A DNA stretch of 64,000 nt from Actinernus sp. WN-2022 (Eukaryota > Cnidaria > Anthozoa > Actiniaria > Actinernidae): contig JAOWCC010000019.1 in NCBI GenBank assembly GCA_030867875.1, positions 109,806,047 to 109,870,046 on the forward strand, written 5' to 3'. A program made the translations under genes and the position numbers. The notes beneath the pieces were generated by a model. That model saw only the letters and a list, made by a program, of their open reading frames with translations, was not told the DNA's origin and made no database searches. Each line of letters starts with the position of its first letter. The first letter of the stretch is position 1. This document shows positions 63,701 through 64,000 of the stretch, piece after piece.

Positions 63701-63896
63701 CTTGCTGCATGTTGTTACTTGCTGCATGTTGTTACTTGTTGTATGTTGTTACTTTTATCTTTACATGTTGTTTGCAGCTTAAATGTACATTGTATTTTCA
63801 ATTGATAAAATCAGTTATTTTTTTATTTCAGTCTACAAACACAACTGTACAGGAACGAGTGGCCTGGACATTGAAAAATGTATCTGCAACAGAAAG
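12699..63896 (+). CDS. TDRD12: TDRD12 orthologue, Tudor/DEAD-box-like helicase with extra Tudor and armadillo repeats (33 exons, 3' incomplete)
   Basis: TDRD12 proteins act in germ-cell cytoplasmic granules in the piRNA pathway, where they bind PIWI proteins and help make secondary piRNAs against transposons. The assembled exons follow the known order of TDRD12: an N-terminal Tudor domain, a long linker, a diverged DEAD-box helicase core, a CCCH zinc finger, a second Tudor domain and the segment [11 protein letters not shown] (the human protein has LGNTVWIDPM here). Approximate residues: Tudor 1, 13-150; linker, 217-640; helicase, 640-1063; CCCH finger, 1064-1100; Tudor 2, 1117-1265; Tudor 3, 1353-1586; armadillo-like repeats, 1603 onward. 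All 32 junctions use GT-AG sites and keep the reading phase. Vertebrate TDRD12 is about 1180 residues; this gene exceeds 1724 and is not finished at the window edge. Helicase motifs are degenerate (see the exons). The identity is secure; exact splice choices at exon 2 and exon 15 are less so. Confidence 0.93.
13029..13378. repeat. 350-bp fold-back in intron 1
   Basis: The arms begin GTATAATCAACT and end with GATTATAC. Inner arm parts are TGACGAAGGGCTAACGCTCG on the right and the diverged complement on the left (AGCGCTAGCCTTCGTCAGAG). The core is the poly-purine segment around GGGTGGGGAGA and its complement. This unit resembles a repeat I recall from many cnidarian transcripts. Confidence 0.8.
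13575..13721 (+). CDS. TDRD12: TDRD12 coding exon 2 (Tudor 1 start)
   Basis: Acceptor TTTCAG; encodes [19 protein letters not shown] and onward to VIPLKGK. It corresponds to the region before the core of Tudor 1. A second in-phase donor at 13736 (AGAAAG|GTTTAC) would add five residues; I chose the first because GTACCA fits better. Confidence 0.8.
14025..14113 (+). CDS. TDRD12: TDRD12 coding exon 3 (Tudor 1 core)
   Basis: Acceptor TTTCAG. Encodes [17 protein letters not shown]; the CWYRA motif is the first strand of the Tudor barrel and lines up with CWCRA in human TDRD12. Ends in phase 2 at AAG|GTAGGA. Confidence 0.85.
14135..14237. repeat. 103-bp fold-back in intron 3
   Basis: GTAACTGTTGTCTGTAGCAT at the left pairs with the right end ATGCTACAGATAACAGTTAC with one mismatch. 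It starts 21 bp after the donor of exon 3. Confidence 0.75.
15011..15154. repeat. Four-copy ~38-bp tandem repeat
   Basis: Unit CCTATTCCCATACACTCTTT plus CAGTCTGGTTGTGCTGT, four copies with few differences, in intron 3. Confidence 0.85.
15222..15269 (+). CDS. TDRD12: TDRD12 coding exon 4 (Tudor 1 core)
   Basis: Encodes [20 protein letters not shown] is the typical second Tudor motif (V-D-x-G). Donor CCAT|GTAAGT. Confidence 0.85.
15345..15640 (+). pseudogene. LINE reverse-transcriptase 3' fragment
   Basis: In one frame [20 protein letters not shown], then (after a frameshift near 15500) [15 protein letters not shown]. This is the C-terminal tail typical of CR1/Jockey-like LINE ORF2. Only the end is present, in intron 4, same strand as the gene. 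Confidence 0.7.
15795..15976. repeat. 182-bp fold-back (MITE-like)
   Basis: The arms share AAGGAATCAATACGAGGCTC (left) and GAGCCTCGTATTGATTCCTT (right). Arms are about 60 bp, spacer about 65 bp; intron 4. Confidence 0.85.
16158..16277 (+). CDS. TDRD12: TDRD12 coding exon 5 (Tudor 1 end)
   Basis: Encodes [30 protein letters not shown] is the helix and strand that close an extended Tudor unit. Donor AAACA|GTAAGT leaves two bases, which the next exon completes. Confidence 0.87.
16366..17318. mobile_element. 935-bp non-autonomous DNA transposon with 9-bp target duplication
   Basis: The element spans 16375-17309. Its ends are inverted repeats of at least 29 bp, starting GGCTAAAGTGAACAATCTGC and ending with the complement. 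AAGTAAATA flanks it on both sides (16366-16374 and 17310-17318), a perfect 9-bp target duplication. Next to each end are subterminal arrays of CCGACCACTTA / CCAACCACTTA. A 9-bp duplication is typical of Mutator-like (MuDR) elements. No transposase is seen. Intron 5. Confidence 0.85.
17619..17674 (+). CDS. TDRD12: TDRD12 coding exon 6
   Basis: Encodes [18 protein letters not shown], matching the W-x2-A-x4-F segment after Tudor 1 in TDRD12. Acceptor GACAG, donor AGAG|GTACAG. The MuDR-like insertion at 16375-17309 lies just upstream in intron 5. Confidence 0.82.
17805..17890 (+). CDS. TDRD12: TDRD12 coding exon 7
   Basis: Encodes [20 protein letters not shown], continuing the post-Tudor domain. 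The acceptor is TTATAG at 17804, which fits the phase; the later GCAG at 17811 would not. A SINE begins within a few bases of the donor GAG|GTATGC. Confidence 0.83.
17891..18077 (+). repeat. tRNA-derived SINE, copy 1
   Basis: A-box-like TTAGCTCAATGG (about 17908) and B-box-like GGGTTCAAGAC (about 17950) are followed by the family tail GACATTAAATTGCAGGTCTC and AACGTTAAATAAGGTCAC. It lacks a middle part seen in copy 3. It starts at the splice donor of exon 7. Confidence 0.8.
18530..18596 (+). CDS. TDRD12: TDRD12 coding exon 8
   Basis: Encodes [20 protein letters not shown]; human TDRD12 has VCVNDDLVAKNYA at this place. Donor CAAG|GTACTG, phase 1. Confidence 0.87.
18670..19597. mobile_element. 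920-bp TTAA-target MITE with ~75-bp inverted repeats
   Basis: The element 18674-19593 begins AGTGCACCTAACTCTTCCTG and ends with CTTCTTGCAATTTTTC-type complement up to GTTAGGTGCACT. TTAA on the left and TCAA (one change) on the right fit a TTAA target, as used by piggyBac and Kolobok elements. No coding capacity. Intron 8. Confidence 0.7.
19786..21269 (+). CDS. TDRD12: TDRD12 coding exon 9 (linker and helicase Q motif/motif I)
   Basis: The largest exon, residues about 217-711. Most of it is a low-complexity Ser/Thr/Gln-rich linker with four degenerate repeats around [23 protein letters not shown] and RKPFSFS. The last 75 residues enter the helicase: [20 protein letters not shown] matches the Q motif and following segment. 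Motif I is [10 protein letters not shown]: the GK pair remains, but the first glycine and the Thr/Ser after Lys are lost, so normal ATP binding is doubtful. The donor ATGGG|GTTAGT opens an intron of 11.9 kb. Confidence 0.9.
21699..22162. mobile_element. 456-bp TTAA-target MITE nested in the LINE
   Basis: The element 21703-22158 starts AGTGCCTATGA and ends TCATAGGCACT, with arms of about 150 bp, including GCTAATTACATGACGTCAGG and its complement. TTAA stands on both sides (21699-21702, 22159-22162). Removing it rejoins the LINE reading frame (CKLK then DQLPRISIF), which shows the insertion is clean and younger than the LINE. Confidence 0.9.
24172..24490. repeat. Compound hairpin insertion with (CAATA)n and near-perfect palindrome
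   Basis: It begins TGTAGGACGACACAAATTTT, runs through a CAATA-type microsatellite, then TTTGGTAGCAATTCGTGTTG, the complement of the start. From 24284 to 24406 follows a palindrome whose 60-bp arms match fully around a 3-bp spacer (24344-24346). After it, a 29-bp direct repeat (ACTCGTTCAGTATTT) occurs twice before LINE sequence resumes near 24490. Confidence 0.85.
26325..26672. repeat. Tandem duplication of ~170 bp between LINE ORF1 and ORF2
   Basis: Two diverged copies, both with GGGATGCTCCAT and TAGCTCGTCTAA, lie in the inter-ORF region of the L1/Tx1 element. Confidence 0.7.
27528..27662. repeat. Palindromic MITE, copy 1
   Basis: Ends TGAAGGGCTGTGTGCAAAAA and its complement; the middle pairs CTAAATTCTCC with GGAGAATTTAG. 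135 bp. Two more copies occur at 32755 and 54028. Intron 9. Confidence 0.9.
27705..28116. repeat. Two small hairpins with the same ends
   Basis: Hairpins at 27705-27760 and 28069-28116 both read GCACGTTAACACAAAAAG ... CTCCTTTTGTGTTAACATGC. They could be two solo copies or the ends of one composite unit with 308 bp between. Confidence 0.75.
28460..30646 (-). pseudogene. CR1/Jockey-like LINE ORF2, reverse transcriptase part
   Basis: An open frame of 728 codons. Reverse transcriptase motifs in order: [62 protein letters not shown] (catalytic Asp pair), [11 protein letters not shown] and [10 protein letters not shown]. The frame upstream continues into ISDHLPVFC, the end of the endonuclease, so the two parts belong together and are separated by one frameshift near 30690. 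No stop inside the RT part, which suggests a fairly young copy. Intron 9, antisense to TDRD12. Confidence 0.92.
30636..31556 (-). pseudogene. Same LINE: ORF2 endonuclease part
   Basis: The apurinic-endonuclease domain of the same ORF2: [38 protein letters not shown] and IDHIYTKT. After that the frame shifts, and the last motif (SDH) is read in the frame of the RT part. The ATG at 31556 is a plausible ORF2 start. Confidence 0.9.
31694..32446 (-). CDS. Same LINE: ORF1
   Basis: An intact 250-codon frame, start [20 protein letters not shown]. Residues about 1-90 form a heptad coiled coil; residues about 90-200 ([27 protein letters not shown]) resemble the RRM-like nucleic-acid-binding part of LINE ORF1 proteins; a basic C-terminus follows. 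It lies 137 bp upstream of ORF2. The LINE's 5' untranslated part runs to about 32580. Confidence 0.82.
   Translation of the reverse strand: MATVSEVKELLKKELAPIHSKLEKMTSTFEELSKTVRFLSDKYDDLLTQIRLANEKTLHHNASITNIKKELGEIYKCNMETKVQVEELSQYMRRDCLEISGIEATTECPSEAIVKSVGKAIGITISHQDISISHPLPSYNAEASPKIIVKFTRNDVRNKFYSSCKKLARMKVKDLPDLDLISDASVYISESLTPYKKKLFGGVNKFKKRMKWKFIWTYNGRIFIKEAESTATFAFDTVEDLHNFESDRHR
32755..32892. repeat. Palindromic MITE, copy 2
   Basis: Same family as 27528-27662: TTGAAGGGCTGTGTGCAAAA at the left, complement at the right. Intron 9, just before exon 10. Confidence 0.9.
33179..33698 (+). CDS. TDRD12: TDRD12 coding exon 10 (helicase motifs Ia-III)
   Basis: Encodes [20 protein letters not shown] onward. 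Motif Ia region PLALVLCYN, motif Ib-like [13 protein letters not shown], motif II as VFDDADFL (DDAD instead of DEAD), motif III as MSSSW (SAT lost). The tail [20 protein letters not shown] leads into helicase domain 2. Acceptor CATCAG, donor GTTG|GTAAGT. Confidence 0.93.
33858..34448. repeat. 591-bp fold-back in intron 10
   Basis: Arms of about 290 bp. Outer ends: GGATTCATGTAAC and GTTACATGAATCC. Centre: TGAACTTATTGCCATTTTGT opposite ACAAAATGGCAGTAAGTTCA, with one mismatch. The arms diverge somewhat outward. An RNA through it would form a long hairpin. Confidence 0.87.
34792..34992 (+). CDS. TDRD12: TDRD12 coding exon 11 (helicase domain 2, motif IV)
   Basis: Encodes [20 protein letters not shown] and onward; VVVFTFT is the motif IV strand. 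Acceptor TTTTAG, donor CCTAG|GTATGG in phase 1. The 591-bp fold-back fills the intron before it. Confidence 0.9.
35410..35555 (+). CDS. TDRD12: TDRD12 coding exon 12 (helicase motif V/VI, copy A)
   Basis: Encodes [20 protein letters not shown] then IHYDFP. TDGVIAQ stands where DEAD-box helicases have motif V (TDVAARG), and the HRIGRTGR of motif VI is missing. Acceptor AATCTAG, donor TCAAAG|GTAATC; phase 1 in, phase 0 out. A second copy lies 387 bp downstream. Confidence 0.88.
35634..35880. repeat. 18-bp minisatellite after exon 12
   Basis: Units such as GTGGAGAAACACTTCCGA and GTGGATAATCATTTTTTG, about 13 copies. Because 18 is divisible by three, several frames stay open, which produces false ORFs. 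Confidence 0.9.
35942..36075 (+). CDS. TDRD12: TDRD12 alternative exon 12b (motif V/VI, copy B)
   Basis: A tandem copy of exon 12 with 7 differences in its first 107 bases. It keeps an acceptor (AATCCAG) and a donor (CTACAG|GTAATC), the phase 1 to phase 0 pattern, and no stop. A 2-nt deletion and loss of the last 10 nt change the final residues to [12 protein letters not shown] but restore phase. Using both copies in one mRNA would shift the frame, so they could only be mutually exclusive. It might instead be a decaying duplicate; expression is unknown. Confidence 0.5.
36101..36363. repeat. 18-bp minisatellite after exon 12b
   Basis: Units such as GGCGGAGAATCACTTTTG, about 14 copies. It is the duplicate of the array at 35634, part of one tandem duplication of about 500 bp that includes exon 12 and its flanks (shared downstream GACAGAGA-TTGCTAATG). 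Confidence 0.9.
36563..36817. repeat. 128-bp tandem duplication
   Basis: Copies 36563-36690 and 36691-36817, both from CAATATTGTTAAAAAATAAT to CAACAGAACCCACAA. Intron 12. Confidence 0.9.
37077..37265 (+). CDS. TDRD12: TDRD12 coding exon 13 (end of helicase domain 2)
   Basis: Encodes [20 protein letters not shown] and onward to [11 protein letters not shown], 63 residues in phase 0. It lines up with the human segment SVLLLTEKDASHAVGVLRYL. Acceptor TTCACAG, donor CAG|GTAGAG. The Gypsy element lies in the intron after it. Confidence 0.9.
37467..37629 (-). repeat. Gypsy 3' LTR
   Basis: 163 bp, TG...CA, differing from the other LTR by many substitutions and a small indel, so the insertion is not recent. 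Confidence 0.88.
42335..42503 (-). repeat. Gypsy 5' LTR
   Basis: 169 bp. It carries an extra CATGTA relative to the 3' LTR. On the - strand it is followed by TTGGTGGCCGCGAAAACC, the likely primer-binding region; I could not match it to a tRNA. Confidence 0.88.
42741..42847. repeat. 107-bp fold-back
   Basis: ATTTATGGACACCGATATTT at the left pairs imperfectly with AAATATC...CGGTGCCCATAAAT at the right. Intron 13. Confidence 0.7.
43234..43298 (+). CDS. TDRD12: TDRD12 coding exon 14 (CCCH finger, first half)
   Basis: Encodes [20 protein letters not shown] then CR. The C-x8-C pair matches CPYLKAFGFC of human TDRD12. Acceptor AAACAG, donor TGTAG|GTGAGC, phase 2. Confidence 0.88.
43516..43795 (+). 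repeat. tRNA-derived SINE, copy 2
   Basis: A box in GGTTAGCTCAGTGATAAAGC, B box in GCTGGTTCAAATCC, body GGATCAACACTCAGGGTCTT, end CTAAATAAAGTGACTTTTTT. Same family as copies at 17891 and 47619. It ends just before the acceptor of exon 15. Confidence 0.87.
43808..43901 (+). CDS. TDRD12: TDRD12 coding exon 15 (CCCH finger, second half)
   Basis: Encodes [20 protein letters not shown] then [11 protein letters not shown]. With exon 14 it gives C-x8-C-x8-C-x3-H; human TDRD12 has five residues between the second and third Cys. The acceptor TTTAAG is weak but the alternative at TTTTCAAG would put a stop at once. Confidence 0.83.
44043..44269 (+). CDS. TDRD12: TDRD12 coding exon 16 (Tudor 2 start)
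   Basis: Encodes [20 protein letters not shown] and on to [12 protein letters not shown]. Pattern of the N-terminal half of an extended Tudor (short strands with F/LWVRI, then a helix before the barrel). Acceptor CACACAG, donor CTATAG|GTACAT. Confidence 0.88.
44786..44836. repeat. Short perfect hairpin
   Basis: TTGCCTTCTAAATTTCC and the complement GGAAATTTAGAAGACAA flank a 5-nt loop. Intron 16. No U-tract, so no sign of a terminator. Confidence 0.6.
45000..45060 (+). CDS. TDRD12: TDRD12 coding exon 17 (Tudor 2 core)
   Basis: Encodes [26 protein letters not shown] matches VQVLEV of the human protein. Acceptor ATCTAG, donor GAG|GTAAGG, phase 0. Confidence 0.85.
45061..46672. other. Intron 17 of TDRD12, no feature recognised
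   Basis: About 1.6 kb of AT-rich intron. I see no gene, SINE or clear inverted repeat in it. Confidence 0.5.
46673..46762 (+). CDS. TDRD12: TDRD12 coding exon 18 (Tudor 2 core)
   Basis: Encodes [20 protein letters not shown] then [15 protein letters not shown] and RLLHLP...LPFQ match FIDEG and QLLHLP...LPPQ in human TDRD12. Acceptor TTGCAG, donor CAG|GTTAGT. Confidence 0.93.
47073..47495. mobile_element. 415-bp TTAA-target MITE
   Basis: The element 47077-47491 begins AGTGCATATGAGCCCAA and ends TTGGGCTCATATGCACT. Arms are over 100 bp (GAGGTTTCTATTTCC / GGAAATAGAAACCTC). TTAA on both sides. Same general type as 21703 and 18674. Intron 18. Confidence 0.9.
47619..47890 (+). repeat. tRNA-derived SINE, copy 3
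   Basis: The best preserved copy: GTTAGCTCAGTGGTTAAGC (A box), GCGGGTTCAAACCCTG (B box), GGATCAACACTCAGGGCCTT, and the tail GACGTTAAATAAGGTCACTT. Confidence 0.9.
48020..49614 (-). pseudogene. Old CR1/Jockey-like LINE, 3' half (split by a later insertion)
   Basis: On the - strand: [38 protein letters not shown] (49560-49500), then [17 protein letters not shown] and [14 protein letters not shown] (about 48750), and at the 3' end AATAAAGTTGTTGTTG with a (GTT)n tail near 48020. Frameshifts throughout. The other half lies at 52758-53390. Confidence 0.83.
49615..52757 (+). mobile_element. Younger CR1/Jockey-like LINE, 5'-truncated, nested
   Basis: Sense to TDRD12. CTAAT flanks both ends (49610-49614 and 52758-52762) as a short target duplication. 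Only ORF2 is present. Endonuclease: [52 protein letters not shown]. Reverse transcriptase: [56 protein letters not shown]. The 3' part has ATAAAG and (TAAA)-rich sequence. Confidence 0.9.
49720..52524 (+). pseudogene. ORF2 of the nested LINE, one internal TGA
   Basis: One frame runs from before 49670 to 52524, broken only by TGA at 51856-51858, right after [13 protein letters not shown]. Beyond the stop the same frame goes on with [20 protein letters not shown], the RT thumb and C-terminus. TGA in place of CGA is a plausible CpG decay. Apart from that the protein looks complete from the endonuclease onward. Confidence 0.9.
52758..53390 (-). pseudogene. Old LINE, 5' part of the split element
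   Basis: On the - strand: [20 protein letters not shown] (about 53340-53280) and [20 protein letters not shown] (about 52890-52830). Both are upstream RT/linker segments of the same element as 48020-49614. Confidence 0.8.
53600..53662 (+). CDS. TDRD12: TDRD12 coding exon 19 (Tudor 2 end)
   Basis: Encodes [20 protein letters not shown] then K; human has AVEFIVCRVKPADNEIEW. Acceptor TTAACAG, donor AAG|GTAACT. It lies 6.8 kb from exon 18. Confidence 0.93.
53859..53920 (+). CDS. TDRD12: TDRD12 coding exon 20
   Basis: Encodes [20 protein letters not shown], matching the human segment around HHKIVGKLHDAKVILALG. Donor TTGAG|GTTTGT is the only weak one here; phase 2. Confidence 0.87.
54028..54161. 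repeat. Palindromic MITE, copy 3
   Basis: TTGAAGGGCTGTATGCAAAA at the left; complement at the right with more changes than copies 1 and 2. It ends 70 bp before exon 21. Confidence 0.88.
54232..54361 (+). CDS. TDRD12: TDRD12 coding exon 21
   Basis: Encodes [20 protein letters not shown] and on to [20 protein letters not shown] is a strong TDRD12 signature. The last bases AAACAAACAG and the donor GTATTG are themselves the first unit of the 18-bp minisatellite that follows. Confidence 0.93.
54352..54733. repeat. 18-bp minisatellite containing the exon 21 splice donor
   Basis: Unit AAACAAACAGGTACTGTA, 21 copies. The first copy is the end of exon 21 plus its donor. Seventeen copies keep CAG|GT or CTG|GT; four have GGC instead. 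One unit (near 54585) is 20 bp and shifts the register. Confidence 0.95.
54982..55058 (+). CDS. TDRD12: TDRD12 coding exon 22
   Basis: Encodes [20 protein letters not shown] then [13 protein letters not shown] matches HIEQLKKL near the end of the human protein. From the next exon on there is no counterpart in the human protein as I know it. Confidence 0.87.
55277..55963. repeat. 76-bp minisatellite
   Basis: Unit from AATGACTTGTATACAGCCAC to ACACCATTCGATT, nine copies, very similar to each other. Intron 22. Confidence 0.95.
56023..56160. mobile_element. 120-bp MITE with 9-bp target duplication
   Basis: The element 56032-56151 starts GGTAATAGTTTAGAATTGGG and ends with the diverged complement. 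CCTGCATAG flanks both sides exactly (56023-56031, 56152-56160). The interior has GTTGGTAGG/GTCGGTGG-type repeats like the 935-bp element in intron 5. Confidence 0.85.
56288..56410 (+). CDS. TDRD12: TDRD12 coding exon 23 (Tudor 3 start)
   Basis: Encodes [20 protein letters not shown] then [21 protein letters not shown]-x3[10 protein letters not shown] is the typical start of an extended Tudor domain (V..V.sP..FwvQl). Acceptor CTTCAG, donor AAAG|GTTAGT. Confidence 0.88.
56855..56965 (+). CDS. TDRD12: TDRD12 coding exon 24 (Tudor 3)
   Basis: Encodes [20 protein letters not shown] and on to [13 protein letters not shown]. The helix LDDLRDKI and the strand G.LCLACF..D match the lead into a Tudor barrel. 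Donor GACAA|GTAAGC. Confidence 0.9.
57010..57195. repeat. Imperfect tandem repeats in intron 24
   Basis: Three diverged copies of a unit with TTTGAAAA..., AACTGTAGTTCCATGGCTAC. Confidence 0.7.
57386..57561 (+). CDS. TDRD12: TDRD12 coding exon 25 (Tudor 3 barrel)
   Basis: Encodes [20 protein letters not shown] then [16 protein letters not shown] and [10 protein letters not shown]. This is a textbook Tudor barrel: WYRARV, V-x-YVDYG-D/N, and LP.QAIEC. The aromatic residues of the methyl-arginine cage (W/Y...F..Y.DYG) appear kept, more so than in Tudor 1 and 2. Confidence 0.95.
57589..57745. mobile_element. 157-bp MITE related to the intron 5 element
   Basis: Ends GGTTAAAGTGAACAGGTTGC and its complement GCAGCTTGTTCACTTTAGCC: the same terminal repeat as 16375-17309 with a few changes. 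Inside are four GGCTGGTACACACAAGC units and ACCAACCACTTACC. Target duplication not clear. Intron 25. Confidence 0.8.
58113..58183 (+). CDS. TDRD12: TDRD12 coding exon 26
   Basis: Encodes [20 protein letters not shown] then VAK, the W-x-n-F...T.D..L segment of the SN-like half of an extended Tudor. Acceptor CGACAG, donor AAG|GTAGTT. Confidence 0.87.
58279..58497 (+). CDS. TDRD12: TDRD12 coding exon 27 (Tudor 3 end)
   Basis: Encodes [20 protein letters not shown] in its middle, the last strands of the extended Tudor, followed by a linker. Acceptor TTCATAG, donor TTAAA|GTAGTA (weak); 73 codons in phase 0. Confidence 0.87.
58980..59027 (+). CDS. TDRD12: TDRD12 coding exon 28
   Basis: Encodes [16 protein letters not shown]. 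Acceptor TTTACAG, donor GAG|GTATTT, phase 0. Small linker before the armadillo part; the long pyrimidine-rich stretch upstream is intron. Confidence 0.75.
59149..59199 (+). CDS. TDRD12: TDRD12 coding exon 29 (armadillo-like helix)
   Basis: Encodes [17 protein letters not shown], a helix of the sort that opens an armadillo array. Acceptor TTTACAG, donor CGG|GTATGT. Confidence 0.75.
59765..59826 (+). CDS. TDRD12: TDRD12 coding exon 30 (armadillo-like repeat)
   Basis: Encodes [20 protein letters not shown], resembling helix 2-3 of an armadillo repeat (I..A..L..I). Acceptor CCACAG, donor CAAG|GTACTC, phase 2. Confidence 0.78.
60242..60344. repeat. 103-bp hairpin
   Basis: ACAATTATTCACTGAAGTCG at the left pairs with the right arm ending GTGAATAATTGT; the arms also share GGTGAATATTTACC / GGTAAATATTCACC. 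Intron 30. Confidence 0.88.
60347..61399. mobile_element. 1053-bp non-autonomous DNA transposon
   Basis: Ends TAGTATAATTTCATCAGTGA and TCACTGATGAAATTATACTA, exact complements. No transposase frame. It sits directly against the hairpin at 60242. Intron 30. Confidence 0.75.
61858..61990. repeat. 133-bp fold-back MITE
   Basis: AGACCCCGTCCATGTATCCG at the left and CGGATACATGTGGACGGGGT at the right, with TTA beside each end. Intron 30. Confidence 0.85.
61991..62743. other. End of intron 30, nothing recognised
   Basis: About 750 bp of AT-rich sequence with no supported gene or repeat. Confidence 0.5.
62744..62872 (+). CDS. TDRD12: TDRD12 coding exon 31 (armadillo repeat, copy A)
   Basis: Encodes [20 protein letters not shown] then [23 protein letters not shown]-x-x-L-x-x-L-L and the following helix are the armadillo consensus. 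Length 129 nt, phase 2 in and out. A partial tandem copy follows at 62930. Confidence 0.85.
62930..63025 (+). CDS. TDRD12: TDRD12 possible extra exon 31b (armadillo repeat, copy B)
   Basis: A shortened duplicate of exon 31, 96 nt, with an in-frame 6-nt deletion. It encodes [20 protein letters not shown] and onward, keeps the phase of exon 31 at both ends, has no stop and keeps a donor (GAAAG|GTTAAC). The acceptor GTGTAG lacks a good pyrimidine tract. It could be a cassette exon or a dead copy. Confidence 0.4.
63423..63483 (+). CDS. TDRD12: TDRD12 coding exon 32 (armadillo repeat)
   Basis: Encodes [20 protein letters not shown], the N...A.GG...L..LL core of an armadillo repeat. Acceptor TTGCAG; the donor AAG|GTATGA runs straight into a 17-bp minisatellite. 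Confidence 0.87.
63484..63752. repeat. 17-bp minisatellite at the exon 32 donor
   Basis: Unit GTATGTTGTGACTTGTT and variants (GCATGTCGTTACTTGCT), about 15 copies, beginning at the donor base of exon 32. The unit start GTATG itself looks like a donor. Confidence 0.93.
63832..63896 (+). CDS. TDRD12: TDRD12 coding exon 33 (armadillo repeat, last in window)
   Basis: Encodes [20 protein letters not shown] then E; V.E..AWTL.N.S is armadillo helix 3. Acceptor TTTCAG, donor AAAG|GTAAAA in phase 2, so more coding exons lie beyond 64000. Confidence 0.87.
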
Positions 63897-64000
63897 GTAA
63901 AATCTTTGTTGATATAAATGTAGAAATTAGAAGATTTTCAAATGGTAACAATAAAAAGATAAAAGAGCGTCAATGACCATTTCCTAAAACTAAACAAATG

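Noticed and set aside
56288..63896. A separate gene starting at exon 23
   Set aside because: Phases from exon 22 to exon 23 and onward fit without a break, and I see no start codon context or polyadenylation signal between them; kept as one gene with this caveat.
63549..63900. Repetitive frames with [12 protein letters not shown] repeats
   Set aside because: 17-bp minisatellite read in three frames. Only 63832-63896 is a supported exon.

Overview
This is a stretch of animal nuclear DNA, AT-rich, intron-rich and crowded with transposons. It most resembles a cnidarian, probably a coral or sea anemone: the TDRD12-type host gene, the tRNA-headed SINEs, the many fold-back MITEs and the mix of L1/Tx1, CR1/Jockey-like, Gypsy, hAT and Polinton-like elements fit this. 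The species cannot be named from the sequence alone.

One host gene occupies about 51 kb of the + strand, from the start codon at 12699 to beyond the right edge. It is a TDRD12 orthologue (Tudor-domain, DEAD-box-like helicase of the piRNA pathway). I assembled 33 coding exons by splice sites and reading phase. The phases close exactly: 5174 nt, i.e. 1724 codons plus 2 nt at the edge. Order of domains: Tudor 1 (exons 2-5), a long Ser/Gln-rich linker and helicase start (exon 9), degenerate helicase core (exons 9-13), CCCH zinc finger (exons 14-15), Tudor 2 (exons 16-19), a conserved charged stretch (20-22), a third extended Tudor (23-27), and armadillo-like repeats (28-33, continuing). The third Tudor and armadillo part go beyond the vertebrate protein as I know it. 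Two exons have tandem copies that keep splice sites and phase: one for helicase motif V/VI (35410-35555 and 35942-36075) and one for an armadillo repeat (62744-62872 and 62930-63025).

Left of the gene lie a broken protein-primed-type DNA polymerase B gene of a Polinton or adintovirus-like element (1-2231, - strand), a 195-bp palindrome, a tRNA-like SINE remnant, a dead hAT transposase (4415-6815, - strand), and about 4.5 kb without a recognisable gene. A 36-unit minisatellite (11397-12510), 35 units of which carry an inverted CCAAT box, ends about 190 bp before the start codon.

The introns are storage for mobile DNA. Intron 9 (21270-33178) holds an L1/Tx1 LINE and a near-complete CR1/Jockey-like LINE, both antisense to the gene. 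Intron 13 (37266-43233) holds a Ty3/Gypsy element, antisense. Intron 18 (46763-53599) holds an old antisense LINE split by a younger sense LINE with only one stop codon. MITEs of several families, three SINE copies, large fold-backs and several minisatellites fill the rest, some directly abutting splice donors. The piRNA pathway that TDRD12 serves silences just such elements.
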